DNA of 64,000 nucleotides, from positions 989,501 through 1,053,500 of the forward strand of contig NZ_UGSP01000001.1 in assembly GCF_900454535.1 (NCBI RefSeq), given 5' to 3'. The position numbers and the translations under genes are program-made. Below the pieces are notes generated by a model that was given only the letters and a program-made list of their open reading frames with translations, was not told the origin of the DNA and made no database searches. Below, one piece after another: positions 37,142-46,929 of this stretch (position 1 is the stretch's first letter; each line of letters opens with the position of its first letter). The stretch comes from Avibacterium avium. Its GTDB lineage: Bacteria > Pseudomonadota > Gammaproteobacteria > Enterobacterales > Pasteurellaceae.

Positions 37142-37756
37142 TTATAATGCCGCTTTCAGGGCTTCGCGGATTAATTGTTCGCTGTTAAGTGCAGGATCGG
37201 CAACTTTCTTCACCATTTTTTCCGCTTCACTTGCTTTGTAACCTAACGCGATTAATGCCGCGACTGCATCATCAATTTGAACATTTTCTTTATTTGGTGA
37301 TTTTTCTGCCGCAGGCAAATGCGTGCTTTCAATAAAGAAATCGCCTTGTTGTAAATCCTTAAATTTCCCTTTTAATTCAACTAGTAAGCGTTCTGCTGTT
37401 TTTTTCCCCACGCCGGGGATTTTGACTAATTTAGATAATTCTTCACGTTCTATGGCATAAGCAAATTCATTGACCGACATTGCAGATAAAATGGCAAGCG
37501 CCAGTTTTGGGCCTACACCGTTGGTTTTGATTAGCTCACGAAATAAAGTGCGGTCTTGTTTGTGGGAAAATCCGAACAACAAATGCGCATCTTCCCGCAC
37601 GACCAAATGGGTGAAAAGGGTAGTTTGTTGCCCTATTTCTGGCAAGTTATAAAAGCTGGTCATTGGCAATAAAAGCTCATAGCCCACGCCTTGCACATCA
37701 AGCAAAATTTCTGGTGGTTGCTTTTCGACTAATAATCCTGTTAAACGGCCTATCAT
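37142..37756 (-). CDS. ruvA: Holliday junction binding protein RuvA
   Basis: Tetrameric protein that holds the four-way junction for RuvB. 204 residues: N-terminal OB fold ([28 protein letters not shown]), two helix-hairpin-helix motifs ([16 protein letters not shown] and [19 protein letters not shown]) and the C-terminal three-helix domain that contacts RuvB. Confidence 0.97.
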   Translation of the reverse strand: MIGRLTGLLVEKQPPEILLDVQGVGYELLLPMTSFYNLPEIGQQTTLFTHLVVREDAHLLFGFSHKQDRTLFRELIKTNGVGPKLALAILSAMSVNEFAYAIEREELSKLVKIPGVGKKTAERLLVELKGKFKDLQQGDFFIESTHLPAAEKSPNKENVQIDDAVAALIALGYKASEAEKMVKKVADPALNSEQLIREALKAAL

Positions 37757-37842
37757 AATTTCCCCTTAAAACGATTTGCCATAGGATAAAATAAAACTGG
37801 ATAAATATCCAGTTTTAAACGATAAATTTTCACGCTTAGCCA

Positions 37843-38403
37843 TTATAAACGGAAGCGCCCACGGCTATATCTTGGACGCAAAAGTGCGGTGTTTTTTCCC
37901 GCTGTTTTTTGCACATTTTGATTAATTTGCGATAAATGCGCAAAGGAATGGGAATGCGTGATGGCAATGGCTAAGGCATCGGCAGCATCGGCTTGCGGTT
38001 TCGCGGAAAGATTAAGAATGCGTGTTACCATTTCTTGCACTTGGGTTTTATCGGCCGCCCCTGTGCCAACCACCGTTTGCTTGACTAAGCGCGCGGCATA
38101 TTCAAACACCGGTAAATCGTGGTTCACCGCAGCAACAATCGCCACGCCACGGGCTTGTCCAAGTTTTAAGGCAGAATTGGCATTTTTGGCCAAAAATACT
38201 TCTTCAATGGCAAACATTGTGGGCTGAAATTGGGTGATAATTTCGCTCACGCCCGCGTAAATACGCTTTAAACGGGTTGGCATATCTTCTGCCTGAGTGC
38301 GAATCACCCCGCTGCCTAAATAGTCCAACTTTAACCCCACTTGACGGATTACACCGTAGCCCGTTAAGCGAGAACCGGGGTCAATCCCCAAAATAATTGC
38401 CAT
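37843..38403 (-). CDS. ruvC: Holliday junction resolvase RuvC
   Basis: Endonuclease that cuts Holliday junctions. Starting at the ATG at 38403 it has 186 residues (E. coli 173). The acidic catalytic residues are visible: D in [15 protein letters not shown] in [11 protein letters not shown] and the C-terminal [14 protein letters not shown]. The longer reading to 38469 would run into the terminator region after yebC and is not supported. 86 bases separate it from ruvA. Confidence 0.95.
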   Translation of the reverse strand: MAIILGIDPGSRLTGYGVIRQVGLKLDYLGSGVIRTQAEDMPTRLKRIYAGVSEIITQFQPTMFAIEEVFLAKNANSALKLGQARGVAIVAAVNHDLPVFEYAARLVKQTVVGTGAADKTQVQEMVTRILNLSAKPQADAADALAIAITHSHSFAHLSQINQNVQKTAGKNTALLRPRYSRGRFRL

Positions 38404-38444
38404 TTGATTTCCTGTTTGAAAAGGTTCAAATACAGTAAACAAAA

Positions 38445-38463
38445 AAGGTGCTTCCGCACCTTC
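38445..38463 (-). terminator. hairpin after yebC
   Basis: AAGGTGCGGAAGCACCTT followed by TTTTGTTT on the minus strand, between yebC and ruvC. It may limit read-through into the ruv genes. Confidence 0.7.
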
Positions 38464-38475
38464 TTCCATTACGCA

Positions 38476-39216
38476 TTAAAGTAATGCGGCAACTTCATCA
38501 CTGATTTCGCCGTTGTGATACACATTTTGCACATCATCACAATCTTCTAGCATATCAATTAAGCGTAATAATTTTGGTGCAGTTTCCGCATCAAGATTTA
38601 CCGTAGTTGATGGGATCATTGTTACTTCGGCTTCTTGAATTTTGAAGCCTGCAGCTTCAATGGCTTCACGCACTGCACTTAAATCTTCCCACGCGGTGTA
38701 GATTTCAAAACTGCCGTCTTCTTGTGGTTGAATATCATCTGCGCCCGCTTCAATCGCCGCTTCTGTAAGTGCATCTTCATCAGCTTGCGCAATTAAAATC
38801 AAACCTTTTTTACTGAACAAATAGCCAACAGAACCCTCTGTCCCTAAGTTTCCACCGCATTTAGTGAAGCTTGGACGAACCTGTGAAATGGTGCGATTTG
38901 CGTTATCACTTAAACATTCTACCATCACCGCTGTGCCACCAGGGCCATAGCCTTCATAAACTTTGGTTTCCATATTGGTGTCATCGCCACCGCCCACACC
39001 GCGATCGATGGCACGGTTGATGGTATCACGCGTCATATTATTAGAAAGGGCTTTATCCACCGCTGCACGCAAACGCGGGTTAGCGCTTACATCACCGCCC
39101 CCAAGTTTGGCGGCGGTAACCAATTCACGGATTAATTTAGTAAAGATTTTACCACGCTGAGCATCTTGGGCGGCTTTACGGTGTTTAATATTCGCCCACT
39201 TACTATGTCCTGCCAT
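38476..39216 (-). CDS. yebC: YebC/PmpR/TACO1 family protein
   Basis: A 246-residue protein with the typical opening [27 protein letters not shown] and an acidic C-terminal domain. Family members were named as transcriptional regulators, and newer work links them to translation of proline-rich stretches. Its place upstream of ruvC is conserved in gamma-proteobacteria. Confidence 0.95.
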   Translation of the reverse strand: MAGHSKWANIKHRKAAQDAQRGKIFTKLIRELVTAAKLGGGDVSANPRLRAAVDKALSNNMTRDTINRAIDRGVGGGDDTNMETKVYEGYGPGGTAVMVECLSDNANRTISQVRPSFTKCGGNLGTEGSVGYLFSKKGLILIAQADEDALTEAAIEAGADDIQPQEDGSFEIYTAWEDLSAVREAIEAAGFKIQEAEVTMIPSTTVNLDAETAPKLLRLIDMLEDCDDVQNVYHNGEISDEVAALL

Positions 39217-39286
39217 TTTGTTTCCTTTTGTTTTTTGTGATCTTTTTGATCTTGAGTTTAATTAAATTTGTTTGTTTTTATAAATT

Positions 39287-39303
39287 GGGTTTCGCCGTTG
39301 GCG
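39287..39303. repeat. short copy of the repeat also found at 47967 and 48272
   Basis: GGGTTTCGCCGTTGGCG is identical to the first 17 bases of both long repeats near 48 kb. It contains the small hairpin CGCC-GTT-GGCG. Confidence 0.7.
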
Positions 39304-39358
39304 GCTTATATTCACCGCAATAGGCGTCATATCATTTAGTGCGTAGTTATTGCTACTA

Positions 39359-39409
39359 TCAAATCTCCCCCTCCCCCTCTTTAGCAAAGAGGGGTTAGGG
39401 GAGATTTGG
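39359..39409. repeat. C-rich intergenic palindrome
   Basis: AAATCTCCCC...CCCTCTTT-AGC-AAAGAGGGG...GGGGAGATTT can fold over almost its whole 47 bases. It lies 28 bases after the nudB stop and may also end transcription. The CCCTCTTT-loop-AAAGAGGG core resembles dispersed palindromes in many bacterial genomes. Confidence 0.8.
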
Positions 39410-39436
39410 CAGAATTTATTCCAGCCAAATAATCAA

Positions 39437-39880
39437 TCAGCCCTTATTTACCAAATATTTCTCAATCGCTGCGGCATTATTCGGCGATTTTGTCATTTGC
39501 ACAGCCTGTTGTGGGGAAACCCATTTAAAGGCCAAATGCTCGCTTAATTGCGGTTCAAATTCCTGTTCCACAGCGCATAAAAACCAATGTTCTCGTGCGT
39601 GGGTGATATTCGGTGCGTATTTATAGCGGAAATGGGGAAAAATTTCAAATTCTACGCTTTCGTTGCAATCAAAAAGTGCGGTGGAATTTTGCGAAATTTT
39701 TAACCGCACTTCTTCCCAAAGCTCGCGGATTGCTGTTTCTCTTGCGGTTTCGCCATTTTCCATTGAACCTGTTACCGACTGCCAAAAGTCAGGATCGTCT
39801 TTGCGTTGTAGCATCAATACGCGATTTGTGTTTTTGGCGTAGATAATAACGAGAACGCTTTGGGGGTTTTTATAGGTCAT
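39437..39880 (-). CDS. nudB: dihydroneopterin triphosphate diphosphatase NudB
   Basis: Nudix hydrolase that acts in folate synthesis. 147 residues with the Nudix box GSMENGETARETAIRELWEEV (residues about 36-56). It lies between aspS and yebC, the conserved order in this group. It overlaps the upstream membrane-protein gene by 4 bases, so it is probably translated with it. Confidence 0.92.
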   Translation of the reverse strand: MTYKNPQSVLVIIYAKNTNRVLMLQRKDDPDFWQSVTGSMENGETARETAIRELWEEVRLKISQNSTALFDCNESVEFEIFPHFRYKYAPNITHAREHWFLCAVEQEFEPQLSEHLAFKWVSPQQAVQMTKSPNNAAAIEKYLVNKG

Positions 39881-40257
39881 CTCGCGTTATTTTTAAAATA
39901 AGCATTGACATTTGGACGATATAAGAGAAAAGCAAAAATTGCTGTTCTCATGATACTGATTATAGTTTGTCTATCTTCAATACCATTCATTAAAAATATG
40001 ATTACCGCAGAAAGCACACTAATTGCTACATACAAATACCGCCCCCAGCTTTTACCTTCTAACATTGTGATAGAAGCATAAATCAATGATATTGCTATCC
40101 CACCCAAAACGATAACACTACCAATCATCATATTCATGATTTCAGGGGCAGACATGAGTAAATACATAAAATATATTAATCCAACAAATCCACCAATAAT
40201 AGTCAACCAACTAATAAAAGTAACAGAGAAAGGTCTTGCTTTTACCTCATCATTCAT
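39877..40257 (-). CDS. small four-helix membrane protein, function unknown
   Basis: A 126-residue protein with four hydrophobic helices (about 12-32, 40-62, 73-92, 98-115) and the charged loop LEGKSWGRYL between helices 2 and 3. I do not recognise a named family. It is inserted between aspS and nudB, genes that are commonly adjacent, and overlaps nudB by 4 bases. It is A+T-rich compared with its neighbours, so it may be a later insertion. Confidence 0.7.
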   Translation of the reverse strand: MNDEVKARPFSVTFISWLTIIGGFVGLIYFMYLLMSAPEIMNMMIGSVIVLGGIAISLIYASITMLEGKSWGRYLYVAISVLSAVIIFLMNGIEDRQTIISIMRTAIFAFLLYRPNVNAYFKNNAR

Positions 40258-40361
40258 AATTTATCCTTTTAGCTAATTTAATTCTAACTATTACTATATC
40301 CCTTTAGGAATAATCGCTCTTTAGGGCGTATGCAATACACCCCTACAATTGCCCAGAAAAA

Positions 40362-42140
40362 CTATTCCGTTTTATTTTCCTTAGCCACAACCGCAACCCC
40401 CAACTCCGCCAATGCCTGCGGGTTCGCATAGCTTGGGGCTTCGGTCATTAAGCACGCGGCGGCGGTGGTTTTCGGGAAGGCGATAACATCACGAATGTTG
40501 TCTGTGCCAGTTAAAAGCATCACTAAACGGTCTAAACCAAAGGCTAAACCTGCGTGTGGTGGTGTGCCGTATTTTAAAGCATCAAGTAAGAAGCCGAATT
40601 TTTCTTGTTGTTCTGCTTCGTTAATGCCAAGAATGCGGAAAACGGTTTGCTGCATTACAGGATCGAAAATACGCACAGAGCCACCGCCCACTTCATAGCC
40701 GTTAATCACCATATCATAAGCATTGGCTACCGCTGCTGTTGGATCTTGCTCAAGCTGTGCAGGGCTGAAATCTTTTGGTGAGGTGAACGGGTGGTGCATT
40801 GCGGCAAGGTTGCCTTCTTCATCACGTTCAAACATAGGGAAATCTACCACCCAAAGTGGTTTCCATTCTTCCAAGCGAGTTAAGCCTAAATCACGGCCTA
40901 ATTTCAAGCGTAATGCGCCCATTGCGTCAGTGGTAACGTTCCATTTGTCTGCGCCGAAGAAAAGGATGTCGCCATTTTGTGCTTGTACACGGTTTAATAA
41001 CGCATTTAACACGTCTTCTGATAAGAATTTCGCAATTGGACTTTGCACGCCCTCTAAGCCTTTTTCAAGCTCATTAACTTTCAACCAAGCTAAGCCTTTT
41101 GCGCCATAAATGCCAACAAATTGGGTGTATTCGTCAATTTGTTTACGGGTAATACTTGCGCCATTTGGCACGCGGATTACGGTTACACGGCCATTTGGAT
41201 CATTGGCAGGGCCGCTGAATACTTTGAAATCCACCTCTTTCACTAAATCAGCCACGTCCACCATTTCTAATGGGTTACGCAAATCAGGTTTGTCTGAACC
41301 AAAACGCTGCATTGCTTCTGCCCAAGTCATCATTGGGAATTTACCCAGATCCACGCCTAAAATTGCTAACCATAATCCGTGGATCATTTGTTCCATAATT
41401 TCACGCACTTCTGGTGCGGTTAAGAAAGAGGTTTCCACATCGATTTGGGTAAATTCAGGCTGGCGATCAGCGCGTAAATCTTCATCACGGAAACATTTTA
41501 CAATTTGATAATAACGATCAAAGCCAGACATCATCAGCAACTGCTTAAATAATTGTGGCGATTGTGGTAAAGCATAGAATTTGCCTTTATGCACACGGCT
41601 TGGCACTAAATAGTCGCGTGCGCCTTCAGGGGTGGCTTTGGTGAGCATTGGGGTTTCAATATCTAAGAAACCGTGATCGTCCATAAAACGGCGCACAAAA
41701 CTGGTTATTTTTGCACGAGTTTTTAAACGTTGCGCCATTTCAGGGCGGCGTAAATCTAAATAACGATATTTTAAGCGTTGCTCTTCGGTATTATTTTGAT
41801 TGAAATCCAACGGCAACACATCAGACGCATTGTAAACAGAAAGGGATTTCGCCAACACTTCCACTTCGCCTGTTGCCATATTTTTATTAATTTGGTTTTC
41901 AGGGCGCGCAATGACTTCGCCTTTAATTTGCACGCAAAACTCATTACGCAAGCCCGCTGCAGCGGTGAGTGCTTCTTGATATTTCGGGTCAAAGCAGACT
42001 TGTACAATGCCTTCGCGATCACGCAAATCGATAAAAATCAAGCCACCTAAATCACGGCGCTTATTGACCCAACCGCTCAGAGTAACTTCTTGTCCAATGT
42101 TGCTGCGGTTTAACGCCCCGCAATAATGAGTTCGCATCAT
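40362..42140 (-). CDS. aspS: aspartyl-tRNA synthetase
   Basis: Class II synthetase, 592 residues (591 from the second Met). OB-fold anticodon-binding domain (about 1-110), catalytic domain with motif 2 [18 protein letters not shown], the bacterial GAD insertion (about 290-420) and motif 3 [20 protein letters not shown] serves either of two adjacent ATGs at 42140 and 42137. First gene of the aspS-nudB-yebC-ruv block. Confidence 0.97.
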   Translation of the reverse strand: MMRTHYCGALNRSNIGQEVTLSGWVNKRRDLGGLIFIDLRDREGIVQVCFDPKYQEALTAAAGLRNEFCVQIKGEVIARPENQINKNMATGEVEVLAKSLSVYNASDVLPLDFNQNNTEEQRLKYRYLDLRRPEMAQRLKTRAKITSFVRRFMDDHGFLDIETPMLTKATPEGARDYLVPSRVHKGKFYALPQSPQLFKQLLMMSGFDRYYQIVKCFRDEDLRADRQPEFTQIDVETSFLTAPEVREIMEQMIHGLWLAILGVDLGKFPMMTWAEAMQRFGSDKPDLRNPLEMVDVADLVKEVDFKVFSGPANDPNGRVTVIRVPNGASITRKQIDEYTQFVGIYGAKGLAWLKVNELEKGLEGVQSPIAKFLSEDVLNALLNRVQAQNGDILFFGADKWNVTTDAMGALRLKLGRDLGLTRLEEWKPLWVVDFPMFERDEEGNLAAMHHPFTSPKDFSPAQLEQDPTAAVANAYDMVINGYEVGGGSVRIFDPVMQQTVFRILGINEAEQQEKFGFLLDALKYGTPPHAGLAFGLDRLVMLLTGTDNIRDVIAFPKTTAAACLMTEAPSYANPQALAELGVAVVAKENKTE

Positions 42141-42288
42141 AATATTTTCCTTATTGAAATCTTAAAAAAGTGATAACCGCAAGATTATAGCGGAAATCTT
42201 GGGGGGATAGAATTGTTAATTGAGAAGTTATGCAAAAACTTCTGAATGTGTATTTAACCGAACTAATTTTAGGCATTGTTGTTCAATT

Positions 42289-42588
42289 TTATTTTTTCTC
42301 TTCTGCTATTTGTTGCAATAAGGTGGCAAGATCAGTTTTGTCATCAAGAGAGAAACGTTCAGCCGTTCCACTTTCAATTTCATTCATTGCCGCTAAAGTT
42401 TTTGCATTAGGTTGTAAATAATTCAAACTCAAAGGAATCGCTTTGGTGGTAGCAATTTCAGTTAAAAACATATTAAACACTTGTGAAGGGGTAAGGCCAT
42501 ATTGGGCAATCACTTCAAATGCTTCTGTTTTTAAATGTTGTGGTAAACGAAAATTCACCACGGCATTATTGTTTGTCATTGTCGTCAT
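42289..42588 (-). CDS. orphan RelB/DinJ-type antitoxin
   Basis: A 99-residue protein with the ribbon-helix-helix pattern of RelB/DinJ antitoxins: NAVVNFRLPQHLKTEAFEVIAQYGLTPSQVFNMFLTEIATTKAIPLSL. The ATG at 42588 starts just before the fold; upstream in-frame ATGs add an unlikely leader. Such antitoxins are normally followed by a RelE/YafQ toxin. Here the next 148 bases down to aspS hold only a 41-codon frame (from 42276) with no clear toxin features, so the antitoxin appears to be alone. Confidence 0.85.
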   Translation of the reverse strand: MTTMTNNNAVVNFRLPQHLKTEAFEVIAQYGLTPSQVFNMFLTEIATTKAIPLSLNYLQPNAKTLAAMNEIESGTAERFSLDDKTDLATLLQQIAEEKK

Positions 42589-42710
42589 AATCAATCTCTC
42601 ATTGGTTAAATTGACTGTATTATATTGCATATACAATGTCATTACAAATTAAGATTGATACATTTCCATTTGTGAGAACCGCGGTCTTGCTCTAAAATGC
42701 TGACAAAATA

Positions 42711-42748
42711 AAGAGCGGTAAAAATTTTGTGAATTTTCACCGCTCTTT
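42711..42748. terminator. hairpin of inverted variant uptake signals (AAGAGCGGT)
   Basis: AAGAGCGGT (42711-42719) and ACCGCTCTT (42740-42748) pair over a loop of about 20 bases, just upstream of cmoA. They differ from the uptake core by one base. Since the flanking genes are divergent, a terminator role is not obvious. Confidence 0.65.
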
Positions 42749-42767
42749 GATGACAAATTTAGGATAA

Positions 42768-43495
<728 letters not shown>

Positions 43496-43496
<1 letters not shown>

Positions 43497-43840
43497 TGCA
43501 AATCCGTTCATTGTTCTTAGCAGGGTTATTGCTTGGCTGTGTTAATCTGGTTTATGCTCAAAACATCGCCACAGCTCAAATTTCTTAACTACAAGTGGAA
43601 CAAGCCTCAAGTGCCACGCGCGATTTTATCATTTTTTACGACCGCACTTTAACCACTGCACCGCAGCTTATCGCAGCCAGCCAAAAATTAGGTGCTGAAT
43701 TGCTGTATGAATACCAAAACTTTAATGCCATTGCGGTGCATATTCCTGAACATTTAGATCTTTCAACACGAGAAAAGCAGCTTGCCCAACTCAACGGTGT
43801 GCTGCAAGTCAATCCATCACAAATGATGCAGCTGCATTGA
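43496..43840 (+). pseudogene. secreted small protein gene interrupted by an in-frame stop
   Basis: The ATG at 43496 overlaps the cmoA stop and opens a frame with a clear signal peptide (MQIRSLFLAGLLLGCVNLVYAQ), but TAA at 43586-43588 (codon 31) stops it. The same frame then runs on for 84 codons with normal protein sequence (ATRDFIIFYDRTLTTAPQL...HIPEHLDLSTREKQLAQLN...). The only restart is a GTG at 43595 without a ribosome site. A secreted protein of about 114 residues was probably encoded before the mutation. The I9 protease-inhibitor-like pattern is only a guess. A sequencing error at one base is possible. Confidence 0.8.
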
Positions 43841-43842
43841 TC

Positions 43843-44748
43843 TTATGCTGTTGAGTGGAAAGTGCGGTGTAAAATTTCTTTTAATAAATCATAAACAAAG
43901 CACACTCGTTCGCTCACCATTGTTTGATAAGGGCGATATAAATAAAGCTGCCATTTTTGTTTTTCCACCTCTGGAAACAGTTCTATCAATTGGCCTTGAT
44001 CGATATAAGGCTGGCATAAAATATCAATCAGCTGCGAGCAAGTTCGCCCCGCCAAAGCGGATTGCAATTCGCTATACATATCGGAAGCCAAAAATTTCGG
44101 GTGAGTTGGAATAAAATGCTGTTGAGTATTAATTTGCCAGTGCCAAATGCGTTTTAGTTTTGGGTTAATCAAACCACTGAGCGGGTAGTTTAACGCCAGA
44201 TCTTGCAGGCTTTCAGGCGTGCCTAAGCGTTGCAATAATTTCGGTGCGGCAACAATTTTTTCTTGCAAGGTGAAGATGTGGTGTGCAATCCAATCTTGCT
44301 CAGGCTCAAGACAGACACGCAGCCCAATATCAATTTGATCATCAATGGTTTTCAGCTTATCTAAAGACACGCGCCAATCGATGACCAAATCAGGATAGGG
44401 TTCAAGTGCGGTCAATAATTCATACAAAAGTTGATCGTTATAAGGCATCGGCGGCAGGGTAATTCGCACAATGCCTTGCATCGCTTTATCATTAATTTTT
44501 TGTGAAGAAAAAAGCCGTTCGCTATCGACCAATAATTGTTGTGCTTGGGGCAGAAATTGTTCGCCAAATTCCGTGAGTTTAATGCTACGTGTATTGCGTT
44601 GAAATAAGCGTTCACCCAGCAGATTCTCTAGCTCGGCAATCATTCGGGGGACCACCTGCGGCGACACCGCAAGGCGTTGTGCAGTTTCGCGAAAATTTAG
44701 AGTTTCACTCGCCACACTAAAATAACGAAGTGCATCAAGTTTATTCAT
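43843..44748 (-). CDS. LysR-family transcriptional regulator
   Basis: A 301-residue LysR regulator. The N-terminal winged helix (about 1-60) is MNKLDALRYFSVASETLNFRETAQRLAVSPQVVPRMIAELENLLGERLFQRNTRSIKLTEFG, here only described by pattern: DALRYF, FRETAQRLAVS, LGERLFQRNTR. A substrate-binding domain follows. The ATG at 44748 has AAGGA upstream; the longer frame to 44796 is not needed. It is divergent to hchA, so it may control it, as LysR genes often do for their neighbour. Its 3' end meets the interrupted gene. Confidence 0.88.
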   Translation of the reverse strand: MNKLDALRYFSVASETLNFRETAQRLAVSPQVVPRMIAELENLLGERLFQRNTRSIKLTEFGEQFLPQAQQLLVDSERLFSSQKINDKAMQGIVRITLPPMPYNDQLLYELLTALEPYPDLVIDWRVSLDKLKTIDDQIDIGLRVCLEPEQDWIAHHIFTLQEKIVAAPKLLQRLGTPESLQDLALNYPLSGLINPKLKRIWHWQINTQQHFIPTHPKFLASDMYSELQSALAGRTCSQLIDILCQPYIDQGQLIELFPEVEKQKWQLYLYRPYQTMVSERVCFVYDLLKEILHRTFHSTA

Positions 44749-44889
44749 ATTATTCCTTTTTTGCGAATAGTCTATTCCGATTTTATCCCTTTTCAACTTA
44801 ATTATCTAGGGCTAGAATGCACGCCAGAAAAAACGCTAAAACGGTTTTTCATAGTGAACTTTATAAGATAAAAACTTTTGGAGAGTAAA

Positions 44890-45756
44890 ATGACAGATTT
44901 AAGTAAAAACCCCGTGGCGGATCGCGCTGAACACAATGCGTTCTTCCCATCGGAATATTCTTTAACACAATATACCAGCAAAAAAACAGACTTTGATGGT
45001 TTCAAATTCGATAAACCTTATACTGGTGGTAAACACAAAGTATTAATGATCGGCACAGATGAGCGTTATATCGAAATGCAAAACGGTAAATTATTCTCAA
45101 CAGGTAACCACCCCGTTGAAATGTTATTACCTATGTTGCATATGCACCACGCTGGCTTTGAAATTGATGTGGCAACCTTATCAGGTAACCCAGTTAAATT
45201 AGAAATTTGGGCAATGCCAGAAGAAGACAAAGCAGTAATGGATTTATATAACCAATACTTGCCAAAATTAGTGAATCCGAAAAAATTAGAAGATATTTTA
45301 CCTGAAGTCCTAGCGGAAGATTCACCTTATATCGCCGTATTTATCCCAGGCGGCCACGGCGTATTAGCAGGCGTGCCACACAGCAAAGACGTGAAAAAAG
45401 TGTTAGATTGGGCATTAAATAAAGATAAACATGTGATCACTTTATGTCACGGCCCAGCGTCTTTATTAGCGGCTGGCGTAGGCGAAAAAGCGGAAGATTT
45501 CCCATTCAAAGGCTATGAACTTTGCGTATTCCCTGATTCATTAGATGAAGGCGCTAACCAAGCAATCGGCTATATGCCAGGTAAATTACAATGGTTAGTG
45601 GGTGAAAACCTTGCTAAATTAGGCGTGAAAATTATGAACGAAGGCATCACAGGTCAAGTTCACAAAGATCGCAAATTGCTTACTGGTGATAGCCCATTAG
45701 CATCAAACAACTTAGGGATTTTAGCTGCGGATGAATTATTGAAAGCAGTGAAATAA
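44890..45756 (+). CDS. hchA: glyoxalase III / protein deglycase HchA (Hsp31)
   Basis: DJ-1/PfpI superfamily, 288 residues. The nucleophile is Cys 186 in [14 protein letters not shown], with the metal/oxyanion region IPGGHG. In E. coli the enzyme detoxifies methylglyoxal and repairs glycated molecules and acts as a holding chaperone. The ATG at 44890 has GGAGAG nearby; a TTG at 44878 is in frame but less likely. It is divergent to a LysR gene. The 3' flank is a large inverted-repeat element. Confidence 0.94.
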   Translation: MTDLSKNPVADRAEHNAFFPSEYSLTQYTSKKTDFDGFKFDKPYTGGKHKVLMIGTDERYIEMQNGKLFSTGNHPVEMLLPMLHMHHAGFEIDVATLSGNPVKLEIWAMPEEDKAVMDLYNQYLPKLVNPKKLEDILPEVLAEDSPYIAVFIPGGHGVLAGVPHSKDVKKVLDWALNKDKHVITLCHGPASLLAAGVGEKAEDFPFKGYELCVFPDSLDEGANQAIGYMPGKLQWLVGENLAKLGVKIMNEGITGQVHKDRKLLTGDSPLASNNLGILAADELLKAVK

Positions 45757-45760
45757 TTTT

Positions 45761-46029
45761 GGGGTCTGTTGATCATTCATTGTATATTTGAGCTGGTAGC
45801 TATTTTTTGTGAGAACAAGGCGAACGCGGTGAAGTTTAGTTATTCTAAACGAACCGCGTTCAACGCAGTAATCGCGAAAAATAGCCCCAGCCCTACGGGT
45901 TAAGTTTAAAATTAGCGCACTCTTTGTTGCCGTTCTCACCAAGAGAACCACTCTTGGTTTCGAACAGCGCCGCGATTGCGCTAATTTTAAACGATAACTC
46001 AAATGTACAATGAATGGTCAACAGACCCC
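45761..46029. mobile_element. 269-bp MITE-like element with 32-bp terminal inverted repeats
   Basis: The ends are inverted repeats of 32 bases matching at 30 positions; both begin GGGGTCTGTTGA and end in TTTGAG. Inside are nested palindromes: GAACGCGGT / ACCGCGTTC, GTTTAG / CTAAAC, GTTTAAAATTAGCGCA / TGCGCTAATTTTAAAC, CCAAGAG / CTCTTGG. No transposase is encoded; an 88-codon minus-strand frame covers it but looks like a shadow. No target-site duplication is obvious. A related fragment lies at 3345-3379. It sits between hchA and an SDR gene. Confidence 0.75.
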
Positions 46030-46030
46030 T

Positions 46031-46074
46031 AAGAGCGGTGTAAAAATTGAGAAAATTTTCACCGCTCTTTTTTA
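46031..46074 (+). terminator. hchA-side terminator of inverted variant uptake signals
   Basis: AAGAGCGGT and ACCGCTCTT form the stem, followed by six Ts, immediately after the inverted-repeat element and 30 bases before the SDR gene. Confidence 0.75.
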
Positions 46075-46105
46075 TCTAATAAAATCAATGAAATAAGGAA
46101 CAACA

Positions 46106-46855
46106 ATGAGCAATAATATTCAAGGCAAAGTGGTATTAATCACAGGGGTGTCAAGTGGATTAGGTGAAGAAACCGCGCGCCATTTAGCATCATTAGGAGC
46201 TAAAGTGGTGTTAGGCGCAAGACGCTTAGAGCGTTTGCAAGCCCTTGCTGAGCAAATTCAACAGCAAGGTGGCGAAGCCGTTGTGGTGCAAATGGACGTA
46301 TCAAAACGTGAAGACGTAGAAAAATTGGCACAAGCCGCGTTACAACAATTTGGTCGCATTGATGTGTTAATCAACAACGCAGGCATTATGCCGGGCGCGG
46401 TGATGAGTGCATTAAAAGTGGACGAATGGGATCGAATGATTGATGTGAATATCAAAGGCGTTCTATACGGCATTGCGGCGGTGCTGCCAACAATGCTCGC
46501 ACAAAATTCAGGGCATATCATCAACCTCTCTTCTGTGGCTGGCTTGAAAGTGTCATCAGGCGGCGGCACAGTATATAGCGCCACAAAATTTGCCGTGAAA
46601 GCCATTAGCGAAGGGTTGCGTGCAGAAATGGCAGGACATAATATCCGCGTAACCACCCTGTATCCAGGGGCGATTGAAAGCGAACTAAAATTCAGCAGCA
46701 GCGATCCAGAATCTCGCGAACGCGTGCAAAAATTCTATGCTGCCCACGAAATTCCCGCCAGTTCCATTGCCCGAGCCATTGCTTATGCGGTGGAACAGCC
46801 AGACAACGTTGCCGTGAACGAAATCACAGTTCGCCCAACGGTGCAAGAGTTTTAA
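46106..46855 (+). CDS. short-chain dehydrogenase/reductase
   Basis: A 249-residue NAD(P)-dependent SDR. It has the cofactor motif TGVSSGLGEETARHLA, the NNAG motif at the end of strand 4 (LINNAGIMPG) and the catalytic Ser-Tyr-Lys set (LSSVAGLKVSSGGGTVYSATKFAVKA). It belongs to the classical SDR group; the substrate is not evident. It is followed at 74 bases by a quinone oxidoreductase, with which it may form a redox pair. Confidence 0.88.
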   Translation: MSNNIQGKVVLITGVSSGLGEETARHLASLGAKVVLGARRLERLQALAEQIQQQGGEAVVVQMDVSKREDVEKLAQAALQQFGRIDVLINNAGIMPGAVMSALKVDEWDRMIDVNIKGVLYGIAAVLPTMLAQNSGHIINLSSVAGLKVSSGGGTVYSATKFAVKAISEGLRAEMAGHNIRVTTLYPGAIESELKFSSSDPESRERVQKFYAAHEIPASSIARAIAYAVEQPDNVAVNEITVRPTVQEF

Positions 46856-46929
46856 TTCGCACCTATTTTTATCACAGAATGCCGTTTTTGAACGGCATTA
46901 TTGTTGCTACGGGAATAAGGAAAATATCA

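Noticed and set aside
39349-39420. tRNA-like fold in the C-rich palindrome
   Set aside because: It is a single long hairpin with no cloverleaf arms or T-loop consensus.
42154-42276. 41-codon frame after the orphan antitoxin as a truncated RelE-type toxin
   Set aside because: The translated sequence shows no toxin motif and the frame runs into the aspS upstream region; too weak to call a gene.
45736-46002. 88-codon minus-strand frame covering the inverted-repeat element
   Set aside because: It is open because of the palindromic composition of the element, has no ribosome site and no protein-like features.
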